Source of the DNA: Phalacrocorax aristotelis
Taxonomy: Eukaryota > Chordata > Aves > Suliformes > Phalacrocoracidae
DNA length: 64,000 nucleotides
Direction of reading: 5' to 3'
Assembly: GCF_949628215.1 (NCBI RefSeq)
Contig: NC_134279.1
Span: 77,816,830 to 77,880,829, forward strand
Shown: in pieces, positions 35,101-44,270 of the stretch
Layout: each line of letters opens with the position of its first letter
How positions within the stretch are numbered: the first letter of the stretch is position 1
Program-made: the position numbers and the translations under genes
The notes under the pieces: model-generated
Told to the model about the DNA's origin: nothing
What the model saw: only the letters and a program-made list of their open reading frames with translations
The model's database searches: none

Positions 35101-38100
35101 TTTCAATGCAAAGAATCATTTCTGCTTGATTTCAGATCTCCTGTTACTCAAAGACCTTGTTCTAGGCTGATTTACATGTTAGCTGATTAATTCAACTAAA
35201 TATTAATAGGAACATTCTCATTATGAAAACACCCAGCTCTGTAAATTCCTTTGCAGTTAAGAGTACTGTAAAGGACTGTCCAGGAATATCACTGCATGAA
35301 GCTGAGCTAAGACAAATTCTTAAGAAGCAAAAAAAGGTCCAGTAAGACCAAAGCACTCTGAGATGACTACTTGACTTATAACTTCAAAATAACCTCCTGA
35401 CTATTGAACTAGCCTGATATAAACCTACGTATAAAACCCTCCATCCTTGCAGACAGACTTAATTATTCCCCCCGCTAGGCACAACTCATTGAGCCTCAAC
35501 TGGACAGCCAGCCCAGTCTATGCTTGTACTTAAGAGTTAAGGTCCTGAGTTGATACTGCCCATACTTTAAGACACCTACATTAGGTGTTTGTATAAACTG
35601 GCACATTCAAATTATAAGCTGACTGGTGCCAAAGCTATGATAATTTACCAGTGAAAATCAGTAGGCTGGTAAACCATTAGGTATAACTTAAAGCAGCCTG
35701 TTCAAACTCGCTTGGCATCCTGCTTTATTCAACAGCTCTTTGAAAGAGCATGCTGGAACAGGAGTACTGAACTGAGCCCGTACAAAACCAGCGCCGAAGA
35801 GCTGGGTTTGAAATCTCATCCACTAAATATGCTTCCTTAAATAATGTGGGTTTTTCTAGCAAACTGGGGGTGACTGTTCACACGTCAGATAATGCTGGCT
35901 GTGTACAGCAGAAGCCTGGTACATCTAAAAGCTCAGAGTAAGAAATGCAGGAACAAGCAGGGGCCATATCAACCCCCCTCCCTTTTCCAGACTCAGCAAT
36001 AAGTTAGCCATTGGTGAAATATGGATCTAAGAGCCCACAAAAAAATTATCCTAAAGTAAATAAAGAAGGGTTAGGCTCACCTTCCTGCAAAGAGTTGAAG
36101 AAAATGACCACAAGAACAATTATTTCTAGCAAAGGCTTTGTTCAAATTTGGTTTTGAGTTTTCTTGATTTATACCAGACAGAAGTTACAGGGAGGCAAGA
36201 ATCAGAAGTTGCCCTTTATAAAAACAAAGGCATCAGTGCACACTTTTTGGCACAGACCAGCTTGGAGACTTCGACACAGCTTCTCACGTGGGAGTTAATG
36301 AACCCTGTGCTCAAGGGTGAGTCATTCCGTCACATCCTGGTTTCAGCTGAGATAGAGTTAGTTCTCTTCCCAGTGGCTGGTACAGTGCTGTGGTTTGGAT
36401 TTAGCATGAGAATAATGTAATAACACACTGATGTTTTAGTGTAAGCCCTGCTTAGCAACAATTAAGTCAAGGACCTTTCAGCTTCCCATGCTGTGCCGGA
36501 GATGCACAAGAAGCCAGGATGGGGCAGAGCCAGGACAGCTGACCCCAACTGGCCAAAGGGATATTCCATACCACGTAACGTCATGCTCAGTATATAAACT
36601 TGGTAGAGTTGGCCGGGGGGGCAGCAATCGCTGCTTGGGGATGGGATGGGCATCGGCCAGCGGGTGGTGAGCGGTTGCATCACTGGCTTTTCCTGGGTTT
36701 TGTCTCTCTCTCTCATTGTTTCCCTTTTCATTACAATTTCTTCTTATTATTTTATTTCAATTATTAAACTCTTACCTCAACCCACGAGTTTTCTTACTTC
36801 TCTTCAGATTCTCTCCCCCATCCCACTGAGCGAGCGGCTGTGTGGGGCTCAATTGCTGACTGGGGCTAAACCACAACACCTCAATATCATTCAATGGCAT
36901 CTTTGCCATAAAGGACTGGCAGAAATCTGTAGGATTGTAATCAGAACAGCATGCTCCTTCCTGCTTCCCCACTATTATCTGCAGAAATGTCACAAGCTTG
37001 AAGACACCTGTACGTCAGCCACGGGAGTGAGCCAAGTGCCAGCGTATCAGAACAGCAAGGAACAGCTGAGGTGCTGCAGCAAAAACCAGAAAGCACCAGA
37101 AGCAGAGTCCAGTAGTACTGAGGAATTATCACATTCACTTTGTCAGGCTAAAACCAGCCACAAATATGTTACTACACCCAAACTAGGGTAGCAGGGCCCT
37201 GTACTCGAGTGAATGCTTTCATTTGCTTGAAAAACTGCTGAATATGGCATTAGTGGCATAAAATATGCAGGAATGGTCAACTCCACCTTTGAAGGTCAGT
37301 GTCAGCTATGCACCTCGAATCAGCCCACGTCACTACAGCAGTTGCCTTTGCAGCACTACCAAGCACAACAGAGGCGTGAAGCAGTCCAAAGCACCTGCGA
37401 GACGGACTTGCAAACTCAGTAAAGCACAAAGTTACTGTATTACTCTAACTATGTTAACTCGAAAATTTCAATTCTGAAGTCGCAAAGATACCTTTCATTT
37501 CTTCAAACCTTCCAAGCCCTCAAAAGCAACCTACACCAAACAGAAATCACAACGACAGCAAGAGTCCAACAACAGATGGTTTGAAACAGCATGTTGCTGT
37601 ATTGGTGACTGCGCTGACTGGGCGAGCCAAGTGCTCAAATGATCCAAGCCCACTCAGTTCATCCCAGGTGGATGAGTGTTGCCGTATCAAAACGCATCCA
37701 GCACAGCATTCCCCAGGGAAAGGAAGACAGGCCCCAGCTCAGCACCTTTGCTCAACGATTACAGTGATTTCCTGTGTAAATCTCAGTCGAAATGATAAAG
37801 CATGGCAGAACCCAACTACAGCACATACTTTCTGAAAAAGCCCTTTAGTGGCACGTGGCTGTCAACTTTCAGCAGTGGCCTGCTAGCCTCATGTCCAGCA
37901 GAACCACGTAATTCCACAGCTGACACTTGGTAAGATGTCAAATCCTAGCACAATATGGGCATTACAAAGATATTCTGTACTTTATTTTAATGGCAATTAC
38001 CGGAATAGCAGATGATTGGTGGTCAGTCTAAGCTCTTATGTGCTAAACTGTATTTCTTTGAATGTAACACTCTGAAATACATATACAGAGACGTTTAGAG

Positions 38101-41100
38101 CTGTTACAATAATTTGATTTACACCCATGTCAAACTATCAGACTACCACATAACCCAATATCTATATAGGCCTTTAGAAGTATCATGGCATGCATGAAGT
38201 TGAGAGAAAACCAATATTTCAAGAAACCATCAACAGTGAAAACATGGGTAGTTTGCTCCCATGGAAGATCCAAACTCTAAATAATACCATGCTAACAGGA
38301 TCAGCCGCATTTCGGTTGCTCTGTGCCTGATACAGCCACACCAAGTGCCTTGGAGAATGCAAAACAATTCACAAGTATAATGAACATCACTGTGTTTTCC
38401 TGGAAGAGGCATAAACCCTGTCCTGTTACAGATAAGGACAAAGGCAGACTTTGTACTGCACAAGCATCTCTCTCCAACCAACTCGTACAAATCTACAAGT
38501 GGGAGAATACATGAACCCCGCCAGCCTAGTCCAGAAGCACGGCGCTGGGGGAGAAAGGGGGAAGGGAGAACACACCCCTTGAGGAGTCACTCAAAACGGA
38601 CACGTGCCTAATAACCAGATGCCGACACAAAATATCCTTTACCAGCACATCCCATGGACCAACCCTGAGGGCAGGGCAGAAGACAAAAAGGGGAAAACAG
38701 AATCTGCCCCAAACCTATTTTCAGATTCCGAGAAGGCAGGCAGAAGAGAGAACAAGAAGCTGAACTAGCGGCAGTGCAATAAGCAGCAACTCCTCTGCTT
38801 TTCAAGATCTCTTCAACAGTGTAATGCTCATAATTTAATAACAAAGCTCCCACCGAGAAAAGTCTTTTTTCTTCTTCTTCTCCTCTCGTGTCTGCAACTT
38901 CCCCAAGCTGACAGCAAGCTACTTTTGTTTAGCATGCACACTTCATGCCAGTACATACCTGTGGAACTTTCTACACCAATACTATTCAATAAATCAATAT
39001 GGCTGAAGTTCTGGATCGTAAGTCCAATTCATGTTATCAAATGGGTTTTTAGAGCATTATGTCATACAAGAAGCATAAAATATTTGGGTTCTTTTGAAAA
39101 CTTTACTTGGAGAACTTCACAGTCATGTTGTAACACAGACTAAGCCTGACCCCAAGACCACAGTCATCATCATCTATTCCAGATGTGACAGAGTACCGCT
39201 GGTTATTAGACTTGACAGCCTCTCCCAGTGAAAGCAAAAAAAACCTTGAAGGCAGACAGGGAAAGGGGGAAAAAAAAAAAGAGACTTAAGTACAAACCTC
39301 TGATCTGTCTGTCAATCACTCTCATTTCTTTCCTTATCTTCAAGGACCATTCATTGACCTTAAAAAGAAAAAGCAAGAGTTACTTGAAATTCCAACTTTA
39401 AAAGTATACTTTCATGTAACTTAACCACTCAATATCAAAAGAAGCACTTCAAAATGCACAAGCTTTAAGTTATGAGTCTTGTAACATTTCATTATAAAAA
39501 GAAGCCACTGCAGAAATACCACCAATTATCGCACTCCTCTTACAATTCAGACATGGAGTTAAGGAGGACGCAGTTTGTGAACAGTCACTGCCTGGCTAAA
39601 TTCCCATGTCACAGCAACGTCATCATGCAGAGGGAGGGGATTTCAGCATAAGGTAGGACCTTTGTCACGGGCTGACAGCACCAAGAGTGCCACCACCCAT
39701 TTCAGTCCAAGGGAACCCAAGGTGGTCTCCAAGCCAACTTCCCACTCAAAGCAGGACCAAGTTCAGGGTTAAGGCAGGTTGTTTGGGGCCTTGTCCATTG
39801 AGCTTTGACACTGTCTGAAGGCAGAGACTTCACAGCTGCTCTCGGCATCCGTTTCAGCACTTCTTCACTCCCATAGTGAGGAACTTCCCTCACGTCCAAT
39901 TCAAAATTCTCCTCTGGCCACCTGTGGCTGTAGCCTCCTTCCTGTCCTGGGCACACCTGAAAAGTAGGCAGTGGCTCTGCCTTCACTACAACCCTGTTAG
40001 AGTCAGTGAAAGGCTTTAGACTCTTGCCTCCTCACCTTTGCTTCTCCAAGCTAAAACAAGCTCGGTTCCCTCAGCCTCTCCTCCTCTGTAACGGGCTCCA
40101 GTCCTCTGCCGCACTCTCCCCAGTTTGTTATCCTTCTTGAACCGGGTGCTCAAACCAGGACAGTTTTGCAGATGTGGCCTCACTAATGCTGAATGTGCAG
40201 AGCAACTGAACAACCAGTTGCCTCAGCTTGATGATTACAGTTCACTAATGCAGCCCAGTTTCAGCACAGCTACCCCCTCTCCAGCTTCCCTCCCGGGACC
40301 TGCCAAGACCACTTTGTTCTAGCACTCCTGGCTCCCACAGCACAGGGCACTGAAGGAGGTGTGCAGCACCACTTGCCCCGACCACCTCTCTGGGGAAGCG
40401 GAGTCACCAGACAGGCAACAGCTGCCAGACATCCAGCTGAGAACTGGAAGCACTTGTGGTAAACAAGGATGCTGAGAGGGGCTGCAGAACCAGAATGGAG
40501 AACTGGGAGAAAATACTAGCATACAGAGTGCCAAATACTTGCACAGCTTGGATGCTACAATTGTTAGCAGCACAGATTTTGCACAGTATCTAAAAAAACC
40601 CAAAAAACCCAAAGTACAAAGATGACCTCCAGTTCATGGATCCACTTGTGCACTATACGTGCCAGTGCACAGACCACTCAGGAAGTCTAGCTGGCTGCGT
40701 GAATAGTTTCATATGAAAATCACCCTAATTTTTATCTGACTTTTTAATTATTCAAATAAAAAGCTCCATCTACCTGGATAAGCTTTGTAACAGAACAGTA
40801 AAAAGAGTGCTCCTCAGTGCACGAGCCCAGCAGAGCGAGATTCTTAGACTTTTACCAGTCTCAAAAGAAATTCTCTCAGTCACGACGAACAAGACCATGT
40901 TTTGACTACAAACAACCACCATCTGAGTTGCCCAAGCACAAGATCTGATGCAAAACAATGCAAACCCCAAAGCCCTGCAGAACTCTGTGCATACACATTA
41001 TGAGTGTGCAGAAGTTTTGAAGGGGTTTCAGAAAGCTCCTGTTCAGAAAAAAAAAAACAAATCCTGCTGGACCGACTGCAGCCTCCTCGCTTGCTCTTCA

Positions 41101-43801
41101 GAATAGTGCAGAAAGATTTCACATAGATTCATTCCTCGCCCTGGTAAGAGGCTCAGAAAGTCCCTCTTCAAGTATGCCTCCACTAGATGGAGAGAAGACG
41201 GGAAAGAGATCAAGGTAAAGCATGATTGAACTTTGGCTGGCCAACTGACACATCTCAAATGTAACATCTTCTACAGACTTGCTTTACAAGTTGTATTCTA
41301 GAGCAAACCAACGTGTATTAAACCTTCACGTACAAGCACAATCAGGAACTGTCAAATGAACTACAGCAGGATTCACAGATTTTTGCCTCTGCGATGCACA
41401 GCCCAGCACAAAGACACCATTAAACCACAACTGGTTGTATGTTGTCACCAGTCCCTGCTAACTCTGACAGCAGAAACCTCTTTGATAGCTCACCCCTTAC
41501 ACTGCCAAGGAATAAGTTGCTTCAGCTGGCTGTCCTCATAAAGACAGAGCTGGTTGCTTCTTCATTCCCGGGTCTTCCCAACACACATCACCAGTTTTGC
41601 GTACAAGAGGAGGAGGAAATCCCATTGACTCTCATCTAGACAACTGCATGCTTTCAGTTATATGAGACACGGCAATTTGCTGAGCAGCGAGGAAGCTGTA
41701 GCGCCGATCGCACGCAGGACAACAGGGATACGGCTGCAAACCACGGCACAATGCAGTGCAGAGGTACCACTGCTGGGAATAAGAGTACTTCGGCCAGTTA
41801 AGCAAGGCTAATTACCCTGAGCACAGCTCCATGCTGATGTAGCTACTCTGCTCCCACTTCTGACACAAACAAAAACATCATTCTCACAGCACCTCATTAC
41901 ATCGGGGAGTCAGCCAGCAAAACACTAAGATGAAAGAAACCACTCAGACTATACTGGAGGAAAACCACTTTTTAAGCTCAAACAATCCAGACATGGCATT
42001 AAACTTTTTATAGACCCCCAGCTTTAGACAGGCTGAAACCATCATTAGCTCTTCACAAGGACTGATGATGTTTGCCTTGTCTCATTCAGCCAGTAAGTTC
42101 TTCTTCATCGACAGACAGTGAGTGTACAGACAAACCCAGGGTCGCTCACTGCCATCACAAAAATCTCAACCTCTTCCCATCATCAGCCACCTCCTGCAGT
42201 GCTCCAGTTGCTGTCTCTAGCCCTGCCCAGGGACAGTATCTGTGTATGGCTGCTGGCAGACACAAGGTAAGTGGTACTGTTTCCCCATCACCTAGTAAAC
42301 AGAAGTAACGACTTCTTCCTTCTAAAGTGTGCAGTCAGATACAGAAGGAAATAAATTTCTTACTATTAATGGGTTTCTCAATTTCACTGTTATGACCTCT
42401 GAAATCACCGTGCCAGCCCACAACCCAAGACTGCGTCCATGACAGCAAGATGACCCACGTCACTCCTCCCTATGGGTCAGACACGTCTGTCTTCCAGTGC
42501 CCTTGCAAGCTTTTCTGTAAACAGCTCCAAGATGACCACAGCCGTGCTGTGTTACTGGGAAACATGACAAGTTTTTGATTTGTTGTGTGTTATCAAGTTT
42601 TCAGTCTTAGGTTGTCGGACATGAAACGACAAGAAGTTATTGGTGCAGTGTAACCACTTTGTGCGGGTTAAAGGGTTGTCTGCTGCTTTACCTCACCAAA
42701 AGCAGCCGTCTCCAAACCTCACTTCTCTGTGGGAACACTGCTCACGAATGGAGGGAGCTGTAACCAGCCTGCATGGTGCTCTGACACAGGTAGACGAGGA
42801 AGGGAAAGTACACTATCCAAAGTAGATCCCCTGCCTAACACCGCCACCCAATAAGCAGTGACTACAGACTGCTTGCTCCCCTGGGAAGTGGTTGTGTTGC
42901 TACAAAGCAGCAGGGAATATCTGTGACAGTGCAGCTCTTCTAAGCCTTCAACTTCAGTAACTGTCACCTTCTCTCTGTTGTTTTTTTAGTACCTCTAATG
43001 TATTTGATCTTCACCACCACCAAATATATATTTTTATTAATATGTTAATAGGGATTTATGAAAGACAACGGTGAAATCCCTTAGTATCTCCATTATTTCA
43101 TTCCACTGTGACATTATACATGTGTGGAAAGAAGCAAGACTTAAAAAGTTTTCCCAACGACTCAGAAGAGCCCACCAAATCCCAATACTTCAGCTATTCA
43201 TGTTCTTGCAAGAGGAGCTGGAAGCCCCTAGTGAAGTCAGAAGACTATAACCTATGGAAAACAGCTAACAGCAAGCTAAAGCTCCAGGAGCCGCTGACTA
43301 TCCGCCCCAGCCACGGCACCCCGGACGCGTTGCTCCGTTGGCTACTGCCCAAGTGGCCCTGAGAAGCGCCCTCCGAGGCCCTGCACCCCGCAGAGGGGCC
43401 CTGGCACCGCACCGGGCGCGACAAAAAGCTGCTACATTTCGGGAGGAGTGAAGTGACCGAGGGCGGGTACCTACAGCCCGCCCGGGACGGAGCACCAGGG
43501 ACCCTCACCGCCTGCTGTGGCCCAGCCGCCGCGGCGATACTCGAGACAGACCTCACGGCTCCAACCCTACTCTCCGCGGCGGCGGCGGGGGTGCGGGGTG
43601 CCCGTTCCGCCCCAGACCCGGGCCGGGAGCCCTCAGAGGAGGCCCCCGGTGCCTCGCCCAGGCTAGGCCCCGTCCCTCCGCAGCCCCCGCCCGGCGCCGT
43701 CGCGCACCTCGGCCGCCGCCCCTGCGACACCCGCCGGAGCCTGGCCAGGGCCTCACCAGCTCCTTGGGCGGCTTCTCGGGGGTCTTCCCGAACAGGCCCA
43801 T
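28994..43801 (-). CDS. CHMP3: CHMP3 (VPS24), ESCRT-III subunit; complete, six coding exons
   Basis: A soluble ESCRT-III subunit that co-polymerises with CHMP2/CHMP4 on membranes for multivesicular body sorting, cytokinetic abscission and membrane repair, and is disassembled by VPS4 (family knowledge). Coding exons in transcript order: 43801-43757, 39358-39298, 35020-34841, 31400-31279, 30160-30046, 29127-28994. They total 657 nt: 218 aa plus TAA, close to human (222 aa). It starts MGLFGKTPEKPPKEL (helix-0 membrane anchor), continues through a basic helix 1-2 core (REEEKVKRSIKDAAKKGQKD), and ends in an acidic linker plus AMQSRLATLRS, the C-terminal MIM1 motif that binds VPS4 MIT domains. The start codon lies in GCCGCCATGGGC, a perfect Kozak context. 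All phases join without error. Confidence 0.97.
29128..30045 (-). other. CHMP3: CHMP3 intron
   Basis: 0.9 kb intron. I see no repeat family, only a T/G-rich stretch at about 29575-29625. Confidence 0.72.
30046..30160 (-). CDS. CHMP3: CHMP3 coding exon 5
   Basis: Encodes AGIIEEMLEDTFESLEDQEE and MEEEAEMEIDKILFEITA, the C-terminal autoinhibitory acidic helix region. Acceptor CTGCTAG, donor GTGAGT; phase 0 in, phase 1 out. Confidence 0.97.
30161..31278 (-). other. CHMP3: CHMP3 intron
   Basis: 1.1 kb intron without a recognised repeat. Confidence 0.7.
31279..31400 (-). CDS. CHMP3: CHMP3 coding exon 4
   Basis: Encodes AVLRVAGSLQKSTEVMKAMQ and NLVKIPEIQATMRELSKEMM, nearly identical to human. Phase 1 in, phase 0 out; donor GTAAGA. 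Confidence 0.97.
31499..31597 (+). repeat. CR1 3' tail fragment(s)
   Basis: 'GGTTGGACTTGATGACCTTA' followed by 'GGTCTCTTCCAACCTTAATG' and the terminal octamer repeats (ATTCCATGATTCTA) is a CR1 3' end in plus orientation, about 70-80 nt long. A second terminal-type repeat, TTCTATGATTCTA, sits just upstream at 31499-31511. Confidence 0.85.
32462..32897 (-). repeat. CR1 LINE 3' end
   Basis: Starts TCATAGAATCACAGAATGGT and runs through 'GGGTTGGAAGGGCCTTTAGA', 'GGGCAACCTGGGCCAGGGTT' and 'CTCCAGGCTGAACAACCCCA' to about 32897. It is the reverse complement of a CR1 3' UTR and ORF2 end. The long minus-strand ORF across it is CR1 remnant. It is better preserved than the copy at 5781. Confidence 0.94.
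33680..34460. other. Unassigned G-rich and TG-rich stretch, possibly an interspersed repeat
   Basis: Composition differs from the surrounding intron: purine/G-rich to about 34060, then TG-rich words (CATACATGTGTATATGTGTA) to about 34300. It directly abuts the CR1 copy at 34469. I do not recognise the family and found no clear terminal repeats. Confidence 0.3.
34469..34792 (+). repeat. CR1 LINE 3' end
   Basis: Starts CATAAATATCTAAAGGGTGG and passes through 'GCCCAATGACAGGCCAAGGG' and 'CACAGGCTGCCCAGAGAGGC' to the terminal ATTCTGTGATTCTCTG. Plus orientation, antisense to CHMP3. Same subfamily as the inverted copy at 46712-47040. Confidence 0.93.
34841..35020 (-). CDS. CHMP3: CHMP3 coding exon 3
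   Basis: Encodes DIQREEEKVKRSIKDAAKKG, QKDVCVILAKELIRSRKAVS and KLYASKAHMNSVLMGMKNQL, the basic helical hairpin that forms the ESCRT-III polymer and membrane surface. Almost identical to human. Phase 1 in and out. Confidence 0.97.
35021..39297 (-). other. CHMP3: CHMP3 intron
   Basis: 4.3 kb intron. It contains the ERV LTR at 36333-36878; otherwise no repeat recognised. An A10 run lies near 39270 beside the exon 2 donor. Confidence 0.75.
36333..36878 (+). mobile_element. Avian endogenous retrovirus LTR (probable solo LTR)
   Basis: About 546 nt matching a common bird LTR: start 'TCCTGGTTTCAGCTGAGATA', middle 'GCCAAAGGGATATTCCATAC' with a TATA element (GTATATAAAC, about 36589), ATTAAA poly(A) hexamer near 36764, then 'CAACCCACGAGTTTTCTTAC' and end GCTAAACCACAACA. 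The family normally begins TG; here it reads CA. Flanks CGTCA (36328-36332) and CCTCA (36879-36883) could be a worn 5-bp target duplication. No internal retroviral genes are next to it, so it looks like a solo LTR, plus strand, antisense to CHMP3. The plus ORF at 36646-37191 is not a gene. Confidence 0.88.
39298..39358 (-). CDS. CHMP3: CHMP3 coding exon 2
   Basis: Encodes VNEWSLKIRKEMRVIDRQIR, matching human VNEWSLKIRKEMRVVDRQIR. Begins at phase 0. The donor GTTTGT is weak (T at +3), although the exon match is exact. Confidence 0.96.
39359..43756 (-). other. CHMP3: CHMP3 first intron
   Basis: 4.4 kb first intron. It holds an old CR1 at about 39780-40260; the rest is ordinary until the CpG island begins near 43290. 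A short A/T-rich patch lies at about 43005-43050. Confidence 0.75.
39780..40260 (-). repeat. Old, diverged CR1 LINE fragment
   Basis: Recognisable CR1 words in reverse orientation: 'GTGAGGAACTTCCCTCACGT', 'TTTGCTTCTCCAAGCTAAAA', 'GGTTCCCTCAGCCTCTCCTC', 'GCAGATGTGGCCTCACTAAT'. More diverged than the copies at 32462 and 34469, so an older insertion. Edges are approximate; it may begin near 39700. Confidence 0.82.
43757..43801 (-). CDS. CHMP3: CHMP3 coding exon 1
   Basis: Encodes MGLFGKTPEKPPKEL, then donor GTGAGG. Human has Q where this has P at residue 8. The ATG (43801-43799) is in GCCGCCATGG, a full Kozak match, and is the only start consistent with the family. Confidence 0.97.
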
Positions 43802-43831
43802 GGCGGCGGCCGCCGCCTCACGCCGCCCGCC

Positions 43832-43839
43832 ACTTCCGG
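43832..43839. promoter_or_regulatory. ETS-family site
   Basis: ACTTCCGG, the core GABPA/ELK-type site, 31 nt upstream of the CHMP3 ATG within the CpG island. Motif match only. Confidence 0.55.
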
Positions 43840-43879
43840 GTTCTCCTCACCGCCCACGGCGGGGGCGGACCCTCCACTG

Positions 43880-43891
43880 TGCGCATGCGCC
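43880..43891. promoter_or_regulatory. NRF1-type palindrome
   Basis: TGCGCATGCGCC matches the NRF1 consensus at 11 of 12 positions. Two related ATGCGC half-sites follow at about 43925 and 43964. Motif match only. Confidence 0.55.
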
Positions 43892-44041
43892 GCCGGGCAC
43901 GCCCGACTCCGCCCCCTCTCCACACATGCGCAGAGCCCCGGCCCGCTCCCGCCGGCACTGCCCATGCGCCGCAGGTGTGGGGGGGTGCGGGGAGGACTGA
44001 GCAACCCCGCCCCTCGCCACGCCCCTCCGGGGGGCGATCCC

Positions 44042-44046
44042 ATTGG
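44042..44046 (-). promoter_or_regulatory. CCAAT box (minus strand)
   Basis: ATTGG on the plus strand reads CCAAT toward CHMP3, about 240 nt upstream of its start codon, beside GC boxes. Confidence 0.45.
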
Positions 44047-44270
44047 TCCTTGAGGCCCGGGCGCACCCGCGCTTCGCACGGCCCCATCGAGCCCCACAGC
44101 GCCTGACGGAGGCGCGGGGCAGGGGGGCTGCTGCGGGGTTAACGGGATTCGGCCAAGGTGCTTGTACTGCCTGGGCGCCTCCTCCGCGCCGGTGGCGTTG
44201 TGAACTGGAGCGGCAGGAGCTGATGCTGGTCCGTACCCGTTCAGAGCAATAAAAGCCGATGGCAGTGCAG

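Larger units (their letters stand above)
43290..44270. promoter_or_regulatory. CHMP3: CpG island promoter of CHMP3
   Basis: About 1 kb of very GC-rich, CpG-dense sequence around the CHMP3 start codon, unlike the AT-rich surroundings. It has GC boxes (43861-43867, about 44005-44030), an ETS site, NRF1-type sites and an inverted CCAAT. Transcription for CHMP3 should start shortly to the right of 43801. No TATA box is seen, as expected for a housekeeping gene. Long ORFs here (for example 43453-44106 +) are a by-product of GC content. Confidence 0.88.

Noticed and set aside
36646-37191. 181-codon plus-strand ORF
   Set aside because: It begins inside the ERV LTR and runs into plain intron; no retroviral or host protein is recognisable.
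43453-44106. 217-codon plus-strand ORF in the CpG island
   Set aside because: Its composition (Pro/Arg/Ala/Gly) and position are what GC-rich DNA gives by chance. It crosses the CHMP3 exon 1 on the other strand and resembles no protein I know.
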